This document shows positions 52,271 through 59,182 of a stretch of DNA of 64,000 bases, one piece after another; within the stretch, counting starts at the first letter, position 1; each line of letters starts with the position of its first letter. The notes beneath the pieces were generated by a model, which was not told the origin of the DNA, ran no database searches, and saw nothing but the letters and a program-made list of their open reading frames with translations. Source of the stretch: Deltaproteobacteria bacterium RIFCSPHIGHO2_02_FULL_40_28 (lineage in GTDB: Bacteria; UBA10199; 2-12-FULL-40-28); contig MGRJ01000031.1 in assembly GCA_001798135.1 (NCBI GenBank), forward strand, positions 1-64,000, read 5' to 3'. A program made the translations under genes and the position numbers.

Positions 52271-52612
52271 TCATCTCCTTGTTACAGAATCATAAAGTTT
52301 AATTCTTCTTTGGCATGTATCTATAACGGCTTTTAGCATCTGATTCGTTTTCTTCTCAAAAACCTCCAAAATAATGATGGCATCCGGATCAGTCCTGTAA
52401 ACAATTCGCCAAGTTTTATTTTCATCATTGATTCGCAATTCATGACATCGCGGCGCAATGGATGGCATGGGTCGCGAATGCGGCATGGAAAGTTTTTCAC
52501 CTTGCTGAAGTTGCCGCAGCAAGAAACCCGCTTCCAATCTTGCCTCTTTGCTAAAAGGCGGTGTTTTGACTTCACCATGTAACCAGACCAGTGGTTTTTC
52601 CATCAAGCCCAT
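52271..52612 (-). CDS. higB: HigB/Gp49-like toxin
   Basis: A 113 aa Gp49-like (DUF891) RelE-superfamily toxin: PFSKEARLEAGFLLRQLQQG, RCHELRINDENKTWRIVYRT, IIILEVFEKKTNQ and a Lys/Arg-rich C-terminus. The first ATG (52612) lies 5 nt after TATAAT; a second at 52603 is closer to the homology. HTH antitoxin gene follows with overlap. Confidence 0.92.
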   Translation of the reverse strand: MGLMEKPLVWLHGEVKTPPFSKEARLEAGFLLRQLQQGEKLSMPHSRPMPSIAPRCHELRINDENKTWRIVYRTDPDAIIILEVFEKKTNQMLKAVIDTCQRRIKLYDSVTRR

Positions 52613-52617
52613 GTGCT

Positions 52618-52646
52618 ATTATATGTCAGTTCTGACATATTGGCAA
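52618..52646 (-). promoter_or_regulatory. higBA promoter with palindromic operator
   Basis: Minus strand: TTGCCA (52646-52641), 17-bp spacer, TATAAT (52623-52618). The palindrome ATATGTCAGTTCTGACATAT (52621-52640) fills the spacer and touches the -10 box, an expected site for autorepression by the HigA-like protein. Confidence 0.78.
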
Positions 52647-52671
52647 TAGGATTTTTTAAAAAAAATTAAAA

Positions 52672-52731
52672 GGGCAACCACACTCGGCCGCCGTAGCCAA
52701 GGCTACTTTGGCGAAGGAGGCAGGGTTGCCC
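52672..52731. repeat. Hairpin repeat associated with toxin-antitoxin modules, copy 3
   Basis: The most perfect copy: GGGCAACC/GGTTGCCC arms, core GTAGCC-AA-GGCTAC within GGCCGCC...GGCGAAGGAGGC. Located between the parE-like gene and the higBA promoter; a degenerate GGGCA...TGCCC hairpin follows at 52740-52760. Confidence 0.9.
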
Positions 52732-52848
52732 TCTTAATTGGGCATGCACAAGGCCTGCCCATACAACAAAAATCGTCATTGATGACAATTTCCAATATTT
52801 TATGCTTTATCGGCTTGGCGTTTGTGGCGAATTTTCCATTGTAAATGA

Positions 52849-53151
52849 TTAACGAGAATCAAAATGTTTTCTAAGATTTAAAGCTCCATGAAAAATGCCT
52901 AAAACATTTATGTCTTTGTCTTGATTAATCTGATAAATAATTCGGTAATGACCGTATAAAACAACACGAATGTTTTTCTTGGGAAAATTATTAAGACGGT
53001 AACCCATTTCCGGAAAATCCTGCAACAGGCTAACCTTCTGGATAATTTGTTTTGCAATATTTTGAGCTACTTGGGGTTTATCTTTGGCAATATAAGTTTG
53101 AATTTCTTTGAGCCAATCAAATGCTTCTTGAGACCATTTTATTTTTCCCAC
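52849..53151 (-). CDS. ParE/RelE family toxin
   Basis: A 100 aa toxin of the RelE/ParE superfamily: KIKWSQEAFDWLKEIQTYIA, LLQDFPEMGYRLNNFPKKN, IRVVLYGHYRIIYQINQD, then GIFHGALNLRKHF, the ParE-type C-terminal block. Overlaps the antitoxin gene by 13 bp. ParE members inhibit gyrase while RelE cut mRNA; sequence does not decide with certainty. Confidence 0.9.
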   Translation of the reverse strand: MGKIKWSQEAFDWLKEIQTYIAKDKPQVAQNIAKQIIQKVSLLQDFPEMGYRLNNFPKKNIRVVLYGHYRIIYQINQDKDINVLGIFHGALNLRKHFDSR

Positions 53152-53327
53152 GATTCAATTTCCCCGACAACTTCTTCATGAGAAAGTACTCGCCCTGCTT
53201 CAACATCCTTTAACCCACGTCTAATCATTCGGTGAAATAAAAGTTCCCTTAAAATTTCTTCATCGGTCATATCATCCGGTTGTTCCTGAATAATTCGAAT
53301 TAATCTCTCTTTGGCTGTTTCTTCCAT
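53139..53327 (-). CDS. Antitoxin paired with ParE-like toxin
   Basis: A 62 aa acidic protein from ATG 53327 with a GGAGG ribosome site. MEETAKERLIRIIQEQPDDM, TDEEILRELLFHRMIRRGLK, then DVEAGRVLSHEEVVGEIESW. The C-terminal G-R-V-S-H-E-E-V motif is typical of small antitoxins preceding RelE/ParE genes. A TTGAAA-N16-TAGAAT promoter lies upstream. Overlaps the toxin by 13 bp. Confidence 0.85.
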   Translation of the reverse strand: MEETAKERLIRIIQEQPDDMTDEEILRELLFHRMIRRGLKDVEAGRVLSHEEVVGEIESWEK

Positions 53328-53469
53328 AGTACTAACCTCCAACTACATTTTTATTCTACCCAATTTTTTCATTTTTTCAATCCCCAATTAAGATAGTACA
53401 CCACGTCAAAACTCTATTTTTAAACCCCAGTTATTTCAATATGTTAAACACGTAAATATATTAAAACGG

Positions 53470-53563
53470 TTCTTTCACTGCTTGGCGCAGGCTAACGGCA
53501 TGCTGAAGAGCAGCCATTTTCCTAAATTTGTTATTGAGGAGAGTCAAGGTCTTTATGATTAGG
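53470..53563 (-). pseudogene. 94-bp duplicated gene fragment, copy B
   Basis: Copy of the 51244-51337 fragment. Minus-strand frame: LLNNKFRKMAALQHAVSL + RQAVKEPF then stop. It starts immediately at the 3' end of the large hypothetical gene (the stop of that gene lies inside the repeat). With copy A it flanks three toxin-antitoxin modules as a direct repeat. Confidence 0.55.
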
Positions 53564-55577
53564 ATTTATCGGCTTGGCGTTTGCGGCGTTCTTCGAGTTC
53601 GCGTAATTGGGCGAGGGTAAATTCGGTTGAGGCTTGCGTTTGAGCAGCTTGATTACCACCTTCTTGGCCTTCGCTGGCCACTTGGGCTGCATAATTGATG
53701 ACCTGATTTTCTGGGGCGTATTTACCAGCAACTGTTTCTTCAGAAGCTTCTTCACGACGTGTAACAAATTCGGGGATATCCTCCGCCGTTCTTTCCCGGG
53801 AATAATCCACATACTCTCCTTGAGTTTCTAAAGCAGCTTGCATAAGTTCATCAACTTTCGATAATTGCCCCTCCCTCAGATCTTTGAAAAATGTCATCCA
53901 ACCATCCACTGCTCCACGGCCCTCATCCACATAGCCTAGCCATTTTTGTCCGCGTTCTACTCCACCTTCAACTTTAGATAAGCCAGAAGCTTCCGCTAAA
54001 GAATCGGGCATGTTAACATCAGTTCTATTTTCCTCAGGATCTTTTCGTCTGAGAGCCTGACGCATATCCGCATAAGCCCTTCTTTGAGATCCTTTGTTAT
54101 CAACAGACGCAGCTCCTAAACTATCCAAGGCCCTTGTAGCTAACTTTCTATCTCTCTCATCCCCATTGGCTTTCATCCTCTCTAACTTAGCTATGTAATC
54201 TTCCATTTGTGTTTCATCACCAGAAGGAGTCCATTCGGGAATATCCATTTCACTTCCCGTCCCTGAGGAACTAGAAGAAGTAGAAACAACTGATTTCATA
54301 AAATCTCTTTCTGAACCTGGATTTTTTGCCCTTGCATTAGAAACCCGATTATTAAAAACTTGAAGGGCTGCAGAAGAACTTCCCATACCCCTTTGGCTTG
54401 CATATCGACTTACTTCTCTATCAAAACGTGTTTTTGCTTTTGCAGCATCAACATCTGCTTCTGTAGCATAAGCAGCAATCATAGCTGAAGCGGCTGCTCC
54501 ACTATTTCTTAAATCAACAACTGCAGAAGACCCCGGAACTTGCATTCGAGTATAAGGATCAAACTTACCCTCACGAGTTGCAGTAGTTCCTGCTGTTACA
54601 AATTCCTGATGTTTAGTTGTTTTGTCATTAAGAAAAGCTACTGGATCTTGACCCGCCTCATTATAACTAGCCATCCAATAAAGAGTAGCCGCTTGATCAG
54701 AAGTTAAACGATCGGTGCCTGCAATGTGTTTTGTTCTAGCTGCAATTGGATCACTAAAGCCAGTGGCATCACCCGTACCATCCCACGCTGCTCCTGTATA
54801 AGCTGCATAGGCTGCGGGGGTTCCTTGAACAATAACAGATGGAGGGGCAGAACCATCTACTGCATCAACTCCTTCTGAATCACCTGCTCCACTAGCCCCA
54901 CCAGCATCAGCCACCTTCACCAAAGTATAAGTACTTCCAATTCCAAGAAAACCATCCTGAATTTCTACAGTGTATTGGCTACCATCATCCAAGGTAATGG
55001 GATTTTCACTTCCATGGCCTTCAAGTAATGCGCCTGCACTCACAGAAGCAGCATCGCCTCCATTAGCTTCATGCTCTGCCATGGCTTTTTCTAAAACTTG
55101 TTGCTTTAAACCTCGATCAGCTTTTGTAGCCCTACCTTCTCCTTCTCGAACTTTTAAGGGAGTGGATTTAGCTAAAGCGCCAACACGTGTTGTAGCTTCA
55201 GCACTTAAAACTGCGGAATCTCCTTCACTTTCTGTCTCATCTGTTCTGGGTGTCCCTTCATCAGGAAGAGGACCTTCTGGAGGTGGTGCTTCGTCAGGAG
55301 CTTCAGACTCACTTTCTGGGGGAGGAGGTTCTGGAGCGGCTCTTCGACCTCTGGGTGCTGCTCCTGCTCCACTGCCACGTCCGCCATCGAAAAGCCTTTT
55401 CAATCCACCAGCAGCTTGTTGGGCCTCTTCACTGTCTTCAGCAACACCCACAGCAATACCAGCAAGTTCGGTTGGATTAAGGGTACCTGCTTTAACCTTA
55501 CTCCAATCATCATCAGAAAGGGTTCCTTGTTCCCAAATACCACCACTTGCATCTGTAAAAGATGTTCCTTCAACCAT
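53559..55577 (-). CDS. Large low-complexity protein, candidate exported effector
   Basis: Unrecognised 672 aa protein with no cysteine or Sec signal. N-terminus SFTDASGGIWEQGTLSDDDW, then a Pro/Glu/Gly-rich disordered region (about 65-125), mixed Ala/Ser/Gly/Thr-rich domains, and a charged C-terminal helix ending ELEERRKRQADK. It lies 12 bp after a similar large gene. The composition (no Cys, disordered N-terminus) and the T3SS in the same window make a secreted substrate or adhesin-like protein possible. A degenerate copy of its last codons (RQADK) is seen at 52806-52830. Confidence 0.7.
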   Translation of the reverse strand: MVEGTSFTDASGGIWEQGTLSDDDWSKVKAGTLNPTELAGIAVGVAEDSEEAQQAAGGLKRLFDGGRGSGAGAAPRGRRAAPEPPPPESESEAPDEAPPPEGPLPDEGTPRTDETESEGDSAVLSAEATTRVGALAKSTPLKVREGEGRATKADRGLKQQVLEKAMAEHEANGGDAASVSAGALLEGHGSENPITLDDGSQYTVEIQDGFLGIGSTYTLVKVADAGGASGAGDSEGVDAVDGSAPPSVIVQGTPAAYAAYTGAAWDGTGDATGFSDPIAARTKHIAGTDRLTSDQAATLYWMASYNEAGQDPVAFLNDKTTKHQEFVTAGTTATREGKFDPYTRMQVPGSSAVVDLRNSGAAASAMIAAYATEADVDAAKAKTRFDREVSRYASQRGMGSSSAALQVFNNRVSNARAKNPGSERDFMKSVVSTSSSSSGTGSEMDIPEWTPSGDETQMEDYIAKLERMKANGDERDRKLATRALDSLGAASVDNKGSQRRAYADMRQALRRKDPEENRTDVNMPDSLAEASGLSKVEGGVERGQKWLGYVDEGRGAVDGWMTFFKDLREGQLSKVDELMQAALETQGEYVDYSRERTAEDIPEFVTRREEASEETVAGKYAPENQVINYAAQVASEGQEGGNQAAQTQASTEFTLAQLRELEERRKRQADKS

Positions 55578-55589
55578 AAACCATTTTCC

Positions 55590-57215
55590 TTATCCGAGAC
55601 GAGTGTTTGATAAATCTCGTCTGTGTAAATCGCGTCCTTCTAAAATTCCAGCTTCTTCCCTAGCTGCAGGACCAGTGGAAGCATTGGAATTCCAATAAGG
55701 ATTTATAAAACCATAAATATTTTTTTGCTCTGGCTTCCCAAGAATTGCAAAACGAGCATCTGCCAAGGCTTGGCCCTCTGGTGTGCTTGGATCTGTTGCA
55801 TAAATTTCTTCGGCCCTAGCACTTACTGCCCCTTCTGTTAAAGGACGAGACAAACCTCCAGTAAAATAAATAACACCCGCAGGAGCTTGGTTGGCGCCTA
55901 TCAACGCCTCATACCCCTGACGTTGCGCATGCCGATAAGTTTCTTGTCTTAAAGCTAAAACTGTTCTTGCTCCTTCGGCTGGTCCCTTTTGCCCACTCGC
56001 TTCAAAATCTGCCAGTTCAGCTTCTGTTTCTAACATTCCCGCTCTGGCTTCTTTAATTTTCACTTGATCACGTGTAGCCAGATAACGCTTGGCTCTTTCT
56101 TCACGCACTTCAGGGGCCACCTGGGCTGTAACCGTTGCTTGGGCTACTCTCACCCCCGGATCGGGGACATTGGGATCGGGAGTGTTTCTGGCTACCAAAT
56201 CCTGTGGAGTAGGATTATTAGGATCGGCGCCACTAGCATCAGCAACAACCTGAGGTGAAGCGGGTTGCCTTGTTTGTGTTCCTGGTTGTGTGCCTGGTGT
56301 TTGTGAACCTGGCGTTTGCGAACTAGGAGACGGAGTTCCCGGCCTCGTTAAATTACCTCTCGCTGTAAACACCATGCCATCGGGCCCTACACGTAATTCC
56401 CCTCCTTGTTTTGCAACACGCTGGCGTAGGGCTTCTGCTTCTTCTGGAGTAGCTGGTTTTGGTGTAGGAGCTGCTGTAAGTTTTTTATAAGTTTGTGCAT
56501 TTCCAGACATGGCGGCATCTTGTTGATTAGCTCTCGCATTATTCAAGCGCTGGGCGGCACTTCTTAAATCGGAAGCCTGGGAAGTGTATTTTGTATACTG
56601 GGGGCTATTGGCAGGAAAGGTAGCTGCCTTTTTTTCTAATGTTTTAGCACGAGCTAATAACTCTCCCTCCTGAGACATGGAAAGATCTACATAGCGTTGA
56701 TATTTTTCTTCTCCTTCAGCACCTTGTTCTGCATCGGCTCTGGCTCTTGCCATTTCATCAGCCATGGTATCGGCTTGTTGAATGGGGTTTTGAACAAACT
56801 TTTGTTCTACAGCATCATCCCCTTCGGCTAAATTTTGATCAAGCTGGGCTTCAAGTGCGCCTTCGTCTACATCAGCTTGAGGAAGAGGAGTAGAAGGATT
56901 TTTAACTTGCCCATCGGTTGGATTTTCAGCACCATACTGTTCGGAAGCCGCTAAAATATCGGCACCAATATCTCCCAGGCCACTCTCGGGTGCTGCTGGT
57001 TCTCCTGTAGGAGTCGCGGGAGGGGGAGCTTCTTCGGGTGCTGGTTCTGCTGGAGGGGCTTCTCCACCACTTCCTGCTTGCAGCCTGGGATCAGCCATTG
57101 GATCAGCACTTGAAGCTCTGCCATCTACAGAAGGCCTACTTCCTTCAGGCGCTGCCTCTGGTGCCGCCTCTGGAGGCGGAGCTAATGGATTTGCAGGATC
57201 AAACTTAACAGCCAT
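55590..57215 (-). CDS. Large Pro/Ala-rich protein, candidate exported effector
   Basis: Unrecognised 541 aa protein from ATG 57215 (MAVKFDPANPLAPPPEAAPE). An open frame to 57245 exists but has no better support. Low complexity in the first 120 residues and again at about 290-345 (PGTPSPSSQTPGSQTPGTQ). Helical segments at 170-250 and 365-470. No cysteine, no Sec signal. Followed after 12 bp by the 672 aa protein. Shared style and operon suggest that the two act together, perhaps as T3SS substrates. Confidence 0.68.
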   Translation of the reverse strand: MAVKFDPANPLAPPPEAAPEAAPEGSRPSVDGRASSADPMADPRLQAGSGGEAPPAEPAPEEAPPPATPTGEPAAPESGLGDIGADILAASEQYGAENPTDGQVKNPSTPLPQADVDEGALEAQLDQNLAEGDDAVEQKFVQNPIQQADTMADEMARARADAEQGAEGEEKYQRYVDLSMSQEGELLARAKTLEKKAATFPANSPQYTKYTSQASDLRSAAQRLNNARANQQDAAMSGNAQTYKKLTAAPTPKPATPEEAEALRQRVAKQGGELRVGPDGMVFTARGNLTRPGTPSPSSQTPGSQTPGTQPGTQTRQPASPQVVADASGADPNNPTPQDLVARNTPDPNVPDPGVRVAQATVTAQVAPEVREERAKRYLATRDQVKIKEARAGMLETEAELADFEASGQKGPAEGARTVLALRQETYRHAQRQGYEALIGANQAPAGVIYFTGGLSRPLTEGAVSARAEEIYATDPSTPEGQALADARFAILGKPEQKNIYGFINPYWNSNASTGPAAREEAGILEGRDLHRRDLSNTRLG

Positions 57216-57247
57216 GAAAATACTCCATTTGTCATCCATGCACACTT

Positions 57248-57318
57248 TGTCATCCCTGCGAAAGCAGGGATCCAGTCTTAAAATTCAAAGATGGATTCCC
57301 ACCTTCGTGGGAATGACA
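57248..57318. repeat. Paired dRS3-like palindromes
   Basis: TGTCATCCCTGCGAAAGCAGGGATCC and its partner ending GTGGGAATGACA. Arms are inverted relative to each other. Same family as parts of 19063-19215, 30245-30419 and 57923-58113. Confidence 0.85.
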
Positions 57319-57554
57319 GATTTCAACACCCCTCTTACCCTTGGGGTGCTTTTCTATTATACGCAAAAAGAAGGCCAAAAACCATGCGATTTGCTCCCTT
57401 TTAATCAATATAAATTATTGATTTTATTTGTTTTTATTTTTTGACTAAAAGGGGGTGGGGTGGAAAACGTCAAAAAAACAAACATTTGAGGTATTTTCTC
57501 CCAAAATGAGAGGGGAAAAAGGTTGACCCCCCTCCCTGGAGGGGAGGGTGAAAT

Positions 57555-57609
57555 TGTCATTCCCGTGTTTGTAAACTTACCCCCGCGTAGACGGGGGGCG
57601 GGAATAACA
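57555..57609. repeat. dRS3-like palindrome, divergent
   Basis: TGTCATTCCCGTGTTTGTAA ... CGGGGGGCGGGAATAACA. A diverged copy of the dispersed family with an insertion in the centre. Confidence 0.65.
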
Positions 57610-57650
57610 GTTTAACACCCCCTTGGAACACACGTTTAAAAAATAAAAGA

Positions 57651-57679
57651 TTGAAAAATTTATATGAATTTTATATAAT
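57651..57679 (+). promoter_or_regulatory. Promoter of the vapBC-like module at 57.7 kb
   Basis: TTGAAA (57651-57656), 17-bp spacer, TATAAT (57674-57679), 7 nt to ATG 57687. Two copies of TTTATATGAATT (57658-57669 and 57683-57694) frame the -10 box and are candidate operator half-sites. Confidence 0.72.
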
Positions 57680-57686
57680 AATTTAT

Positions 57687-57929
57687 ATGAATTCTATTAT
57701 TACTACCATTACTCTGCTTCCTGTTTTGGATAAAAAAATTCGGGAGCTTGCCAAAAAAAAAGGGCAAACCAAAACTAGCCTCATTCAAGAAGCCATCTCC
57801 AATTACCTAGAACGTATTGAAATTTTGGAGATTGAAAAAAAACTACAAGCCAAGGGACGCCAACTAGGGCTTACCAGTGAGGAAGATGTGGTTCACATGG
57901 TAAAACAATTTCGCAAAGAACGCTGTTGA
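57687..57929 (+). CDS. Ribbon-helix-helix antitoxin, truncated by MITE
   Basis: An 80 aa protein: MNSIITTITLLPVLDKKIRE, LAKKKGQTKTSLIQEAISNY (RHH/CopG pattern), then a Lys-rich helix. The open frame back to the TTG at 57651 is rejected because that is the -35 box. The last two codons, Cys and the TGA stop, are inside the end of a MITE (CTGTTGA), so the original C-terminus or toxin overlap was lost. The PIN toxin starts 192 bp downstream, on the other side of the element. Confidence 0.8.
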   Translation: MNSIITTITLLPVLDKKIRELAKKKGQTKTSLIQEAISNYLERIEILEIEKKLQAKGRQLGLTSEEDVVHMVKQFRKERC

Positions 57930-58113
57930 AAAATGTAGTTTTCCATCAATTCTGTCATTCCTGCGTCATTTGTCATCCCGGCGGAGGCCGGGATCCATTT
58001 GTCTGTCATCCCTGCGCAGGCAGGGATCCATCTTTGAATTTAAGACTGGATCCCCGCCTTCGCGGGGATGACAATGGGTGCAGGGATGATAGAGGGGAGA
58101 CATTTTTCGACAG
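57923..58113. mobile_element. MITE-like element, copy 2
   Basis: A 191-bp element with terminal inverted repeats CTGTTGAAAAATGT/ACATTTTTCGACAG (13 of 14). Inside are dRS3-like palindromes. Its copy at 30245-30419 is inverted relative to it. It lies between the antitoxin (to which it gives a stop codon) and the PIN toxin. No transposase gene is present; mobilisation would be in trans. Confidence 0.78.
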
Positions 58114-58121
58114 TCACTTAA

Positions 58122-58529
58122 ATGAAAATCGTTTTTGACACAAACATTTACATCTCAGGCCTGCTTTTCAAGGGAGGTATACCTTCGAGACTCCTTGAAA
58201 TGGCTAGTCAAAAATTATTTGAACTCTTTTTTTCTCCTGCCATTTTGGAAGAATTGCGCCATGTGTTTCTTGATAAATTTGAACTCACATTGAATGAAAC
58301 AGAAAAATTAGTAAGTTTCATCACTAACCAAGGCACCATCATCTATCCCGAACAAAAAATAACCCTCATCAAACGATGCCCACCAGACAACCGCATTTTA
58401 GAGTGTGCCCTTGCGGCCCAAGCCTTCTACCTTGTTACGGGTGATAAAAAAGATATGCTCCCCTTAAAACATCCCTTTTCTTTTAAAATTATTTCTCCTG
58501 CTCATTTTTATCCGATTGTTTTAAAATAA
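58122..58529 (+). CDS. PIN domain toxin
   Basis: A 135 aa PIN-domain protein of the COG1569 kind: KIVFDTNIYISGLLFKGGIP (catalytic Asp about 5), EELRHVF (Glu), PPDNRILECALAAQA (Asp about 88) and VTGDKKDML (Asp). It is separated from its probable RHH antitoxin by a MITE, so the usual translational coupling is lost. Start ATG 58122 is 8 bp from the element end. Confidence 0.9.
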   Translation: MKIVFDTNIYISGLLFKGGIPSRLLEMASQKLFELFFSPAILEELRHVFLDKFELTLNETEKLVSFITNQGTIIYPEQKITLIKRCPPDNRILECALAAQAFYLVTGDKKDMLPLKHPFSFKIISPAHFYPIVLK

Positions 58530-58555
58530 TACTACCTAAAGGTAAGCTAATACAC

Positions 58556-58861
58556 TTAGCGCTGGTACTTGAGAACTTCAAGAGCCTTTAAAATATGGGT
58601 CTGATCATAGAGTTTTCCCGCAGCGTAGCGAAAAAGAACGCTTGAAATCAGGGTTTGATAGGGAATACCGCTTTCTTTGGCGTCGTGACGCAATCGATTC
58701 AGAACGCTGGCTGCCAGGCGAATGTTGATTCTTTTTTCCTTAACCTGCCGTCTAGCCATTTTGGCATAGCGCCGGGTGGTTTGCTTGCCCAGACTTTGCC
58801 ATTCTCCCTTTTCAAAACTTCCTAAAATTTTTGTTTCCGATTTTGTCATTTTATCCTTCAT
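58556..58861 (-). CDS. BrnA/CopG-type antitoxin
   Basis: A 101 aa protein with a C-terminal ribbon-helix-helix region: EKRINIRLAASVLNRLRHDA, KESGIPYQTLISSVLFRYAA. This matches the RI-iRL-----ikk-A---GipYQtLi pattern of the antitoxins encoded after BrnT toxins. Start overlaps the toxin stop by 4 bp (toxin-first order). Confidence 0.88.
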   Translation of the reverse strand: MKDKMTKSETKILGSFEKGEWQSLGKQTTRRYAKMARRQVKEKRINIRLAASVLNRLRHDAKESGIPYQTLISSVLFRYAAGKLYDQTHILKALEVLKYQR

Positions 58862-59133
58862 TGGACCTCCTTATATCTTTTGCGATATTTGCGGCTAGGA
58901 ATAATGGTTTTTAGAAAAATTTCATTCTCCGATTCCTTGAACGGTACGACGTAAATATATTCCCCGCATTCAACAACAAAAATCTTTTGACCACGGTATC
59001 GCAATTTATTGGGGTGTTCCAATGTATCCAAAAGGCCACCGCCGGCCATGGCATCGAGGATTTCTTCAAAACCAATATTTCTTGCTCGTCTGAGTTGTTC
59101 ATCTTTTTTGTCACTCCAACGGATAAGCTTCAC
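58858..59133 (-). CDS. BrnT-like ribonuclease toxin
   Basis: A 91 aa toxin starting with GTG at 59133 (6 nt from the -10 box). KLIRWSDKKDEQLRRARNIG, FEEILDAMAGGGLLDTLEHP, IFVVECGEYIYVVPFKES and TIIPSRKYRKRY. The order of N-terminal short helix, FEeil and the C-terminal basic region matches BrnT/DUF4258-like RelE-fold toxins. Overlaps the antitoxin by 4 bp. Confidence 0.85.
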   Translation of the reverse strand: MKLIRWSDKKDEQLRRARNIGFEEILDAMAGGGLLDTLEHPNKLRYRGQKIFVVECGEYIYVVPFKESENEIFLKTIIPSRKYRKRYKEVQ

Positions 59134-59139
59134 TTTTAA

Positions 59140-59168
59140 AGTTTATGCTATTAGGCACACATTGTCAA
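59140..59168 (-). promoter_or_regulatory. Promoter of the brnTA-like module
   Basis: Minus strand: TTGACA (59168-59163), 17-bp spacer, TAAACT (59145-59140), 6 nt to the GTG start, implying a leaderless transcript. Confidence 0.72.
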
Positions 59169-59182
59169 TATTGTATAAGGAT

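Larger units (their letters stand above)
57216..57686. other. 471-bp non-coding interval with repeats
   Basis: Contains a dRS3-like double palindrome (57248-57318), a hairpin followed by a T-rich run (CACCCC...GGGGTG, about 57331-57347) that may terminate rightward transcription, an AT-rich stretch with no gene, and a second dRS3-like palindrome (57555-57609). TATAAT on the minus strand near 57354-57359 could be the -10 box of the large-protein operon. I see no gene here. Confidence 0.6.

Noticed and set aside
48767-52731. Integron attC sites for the toxin-antitoxin hairpins
   Set aside because: Layout (gene plus 3' hairpin) is similar, but the ends lack the GTTRRRY/RYYYAAC core sites and no integron integrase is in the window.
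54970-55698. Rightward open frame of 242 codons opposite the 672 aa protein
   Set aside because: Pro/Ser/Ala-rich antisense shadow of the low-complexity gene, with no ribosome site; the leftward frame has a good ribosome site and full length.
57926-58138. Open frame of 70 codons between antitoxin and PIN toxin
   Set aside because: Entirely within the second MITE copy; repeat-derived.
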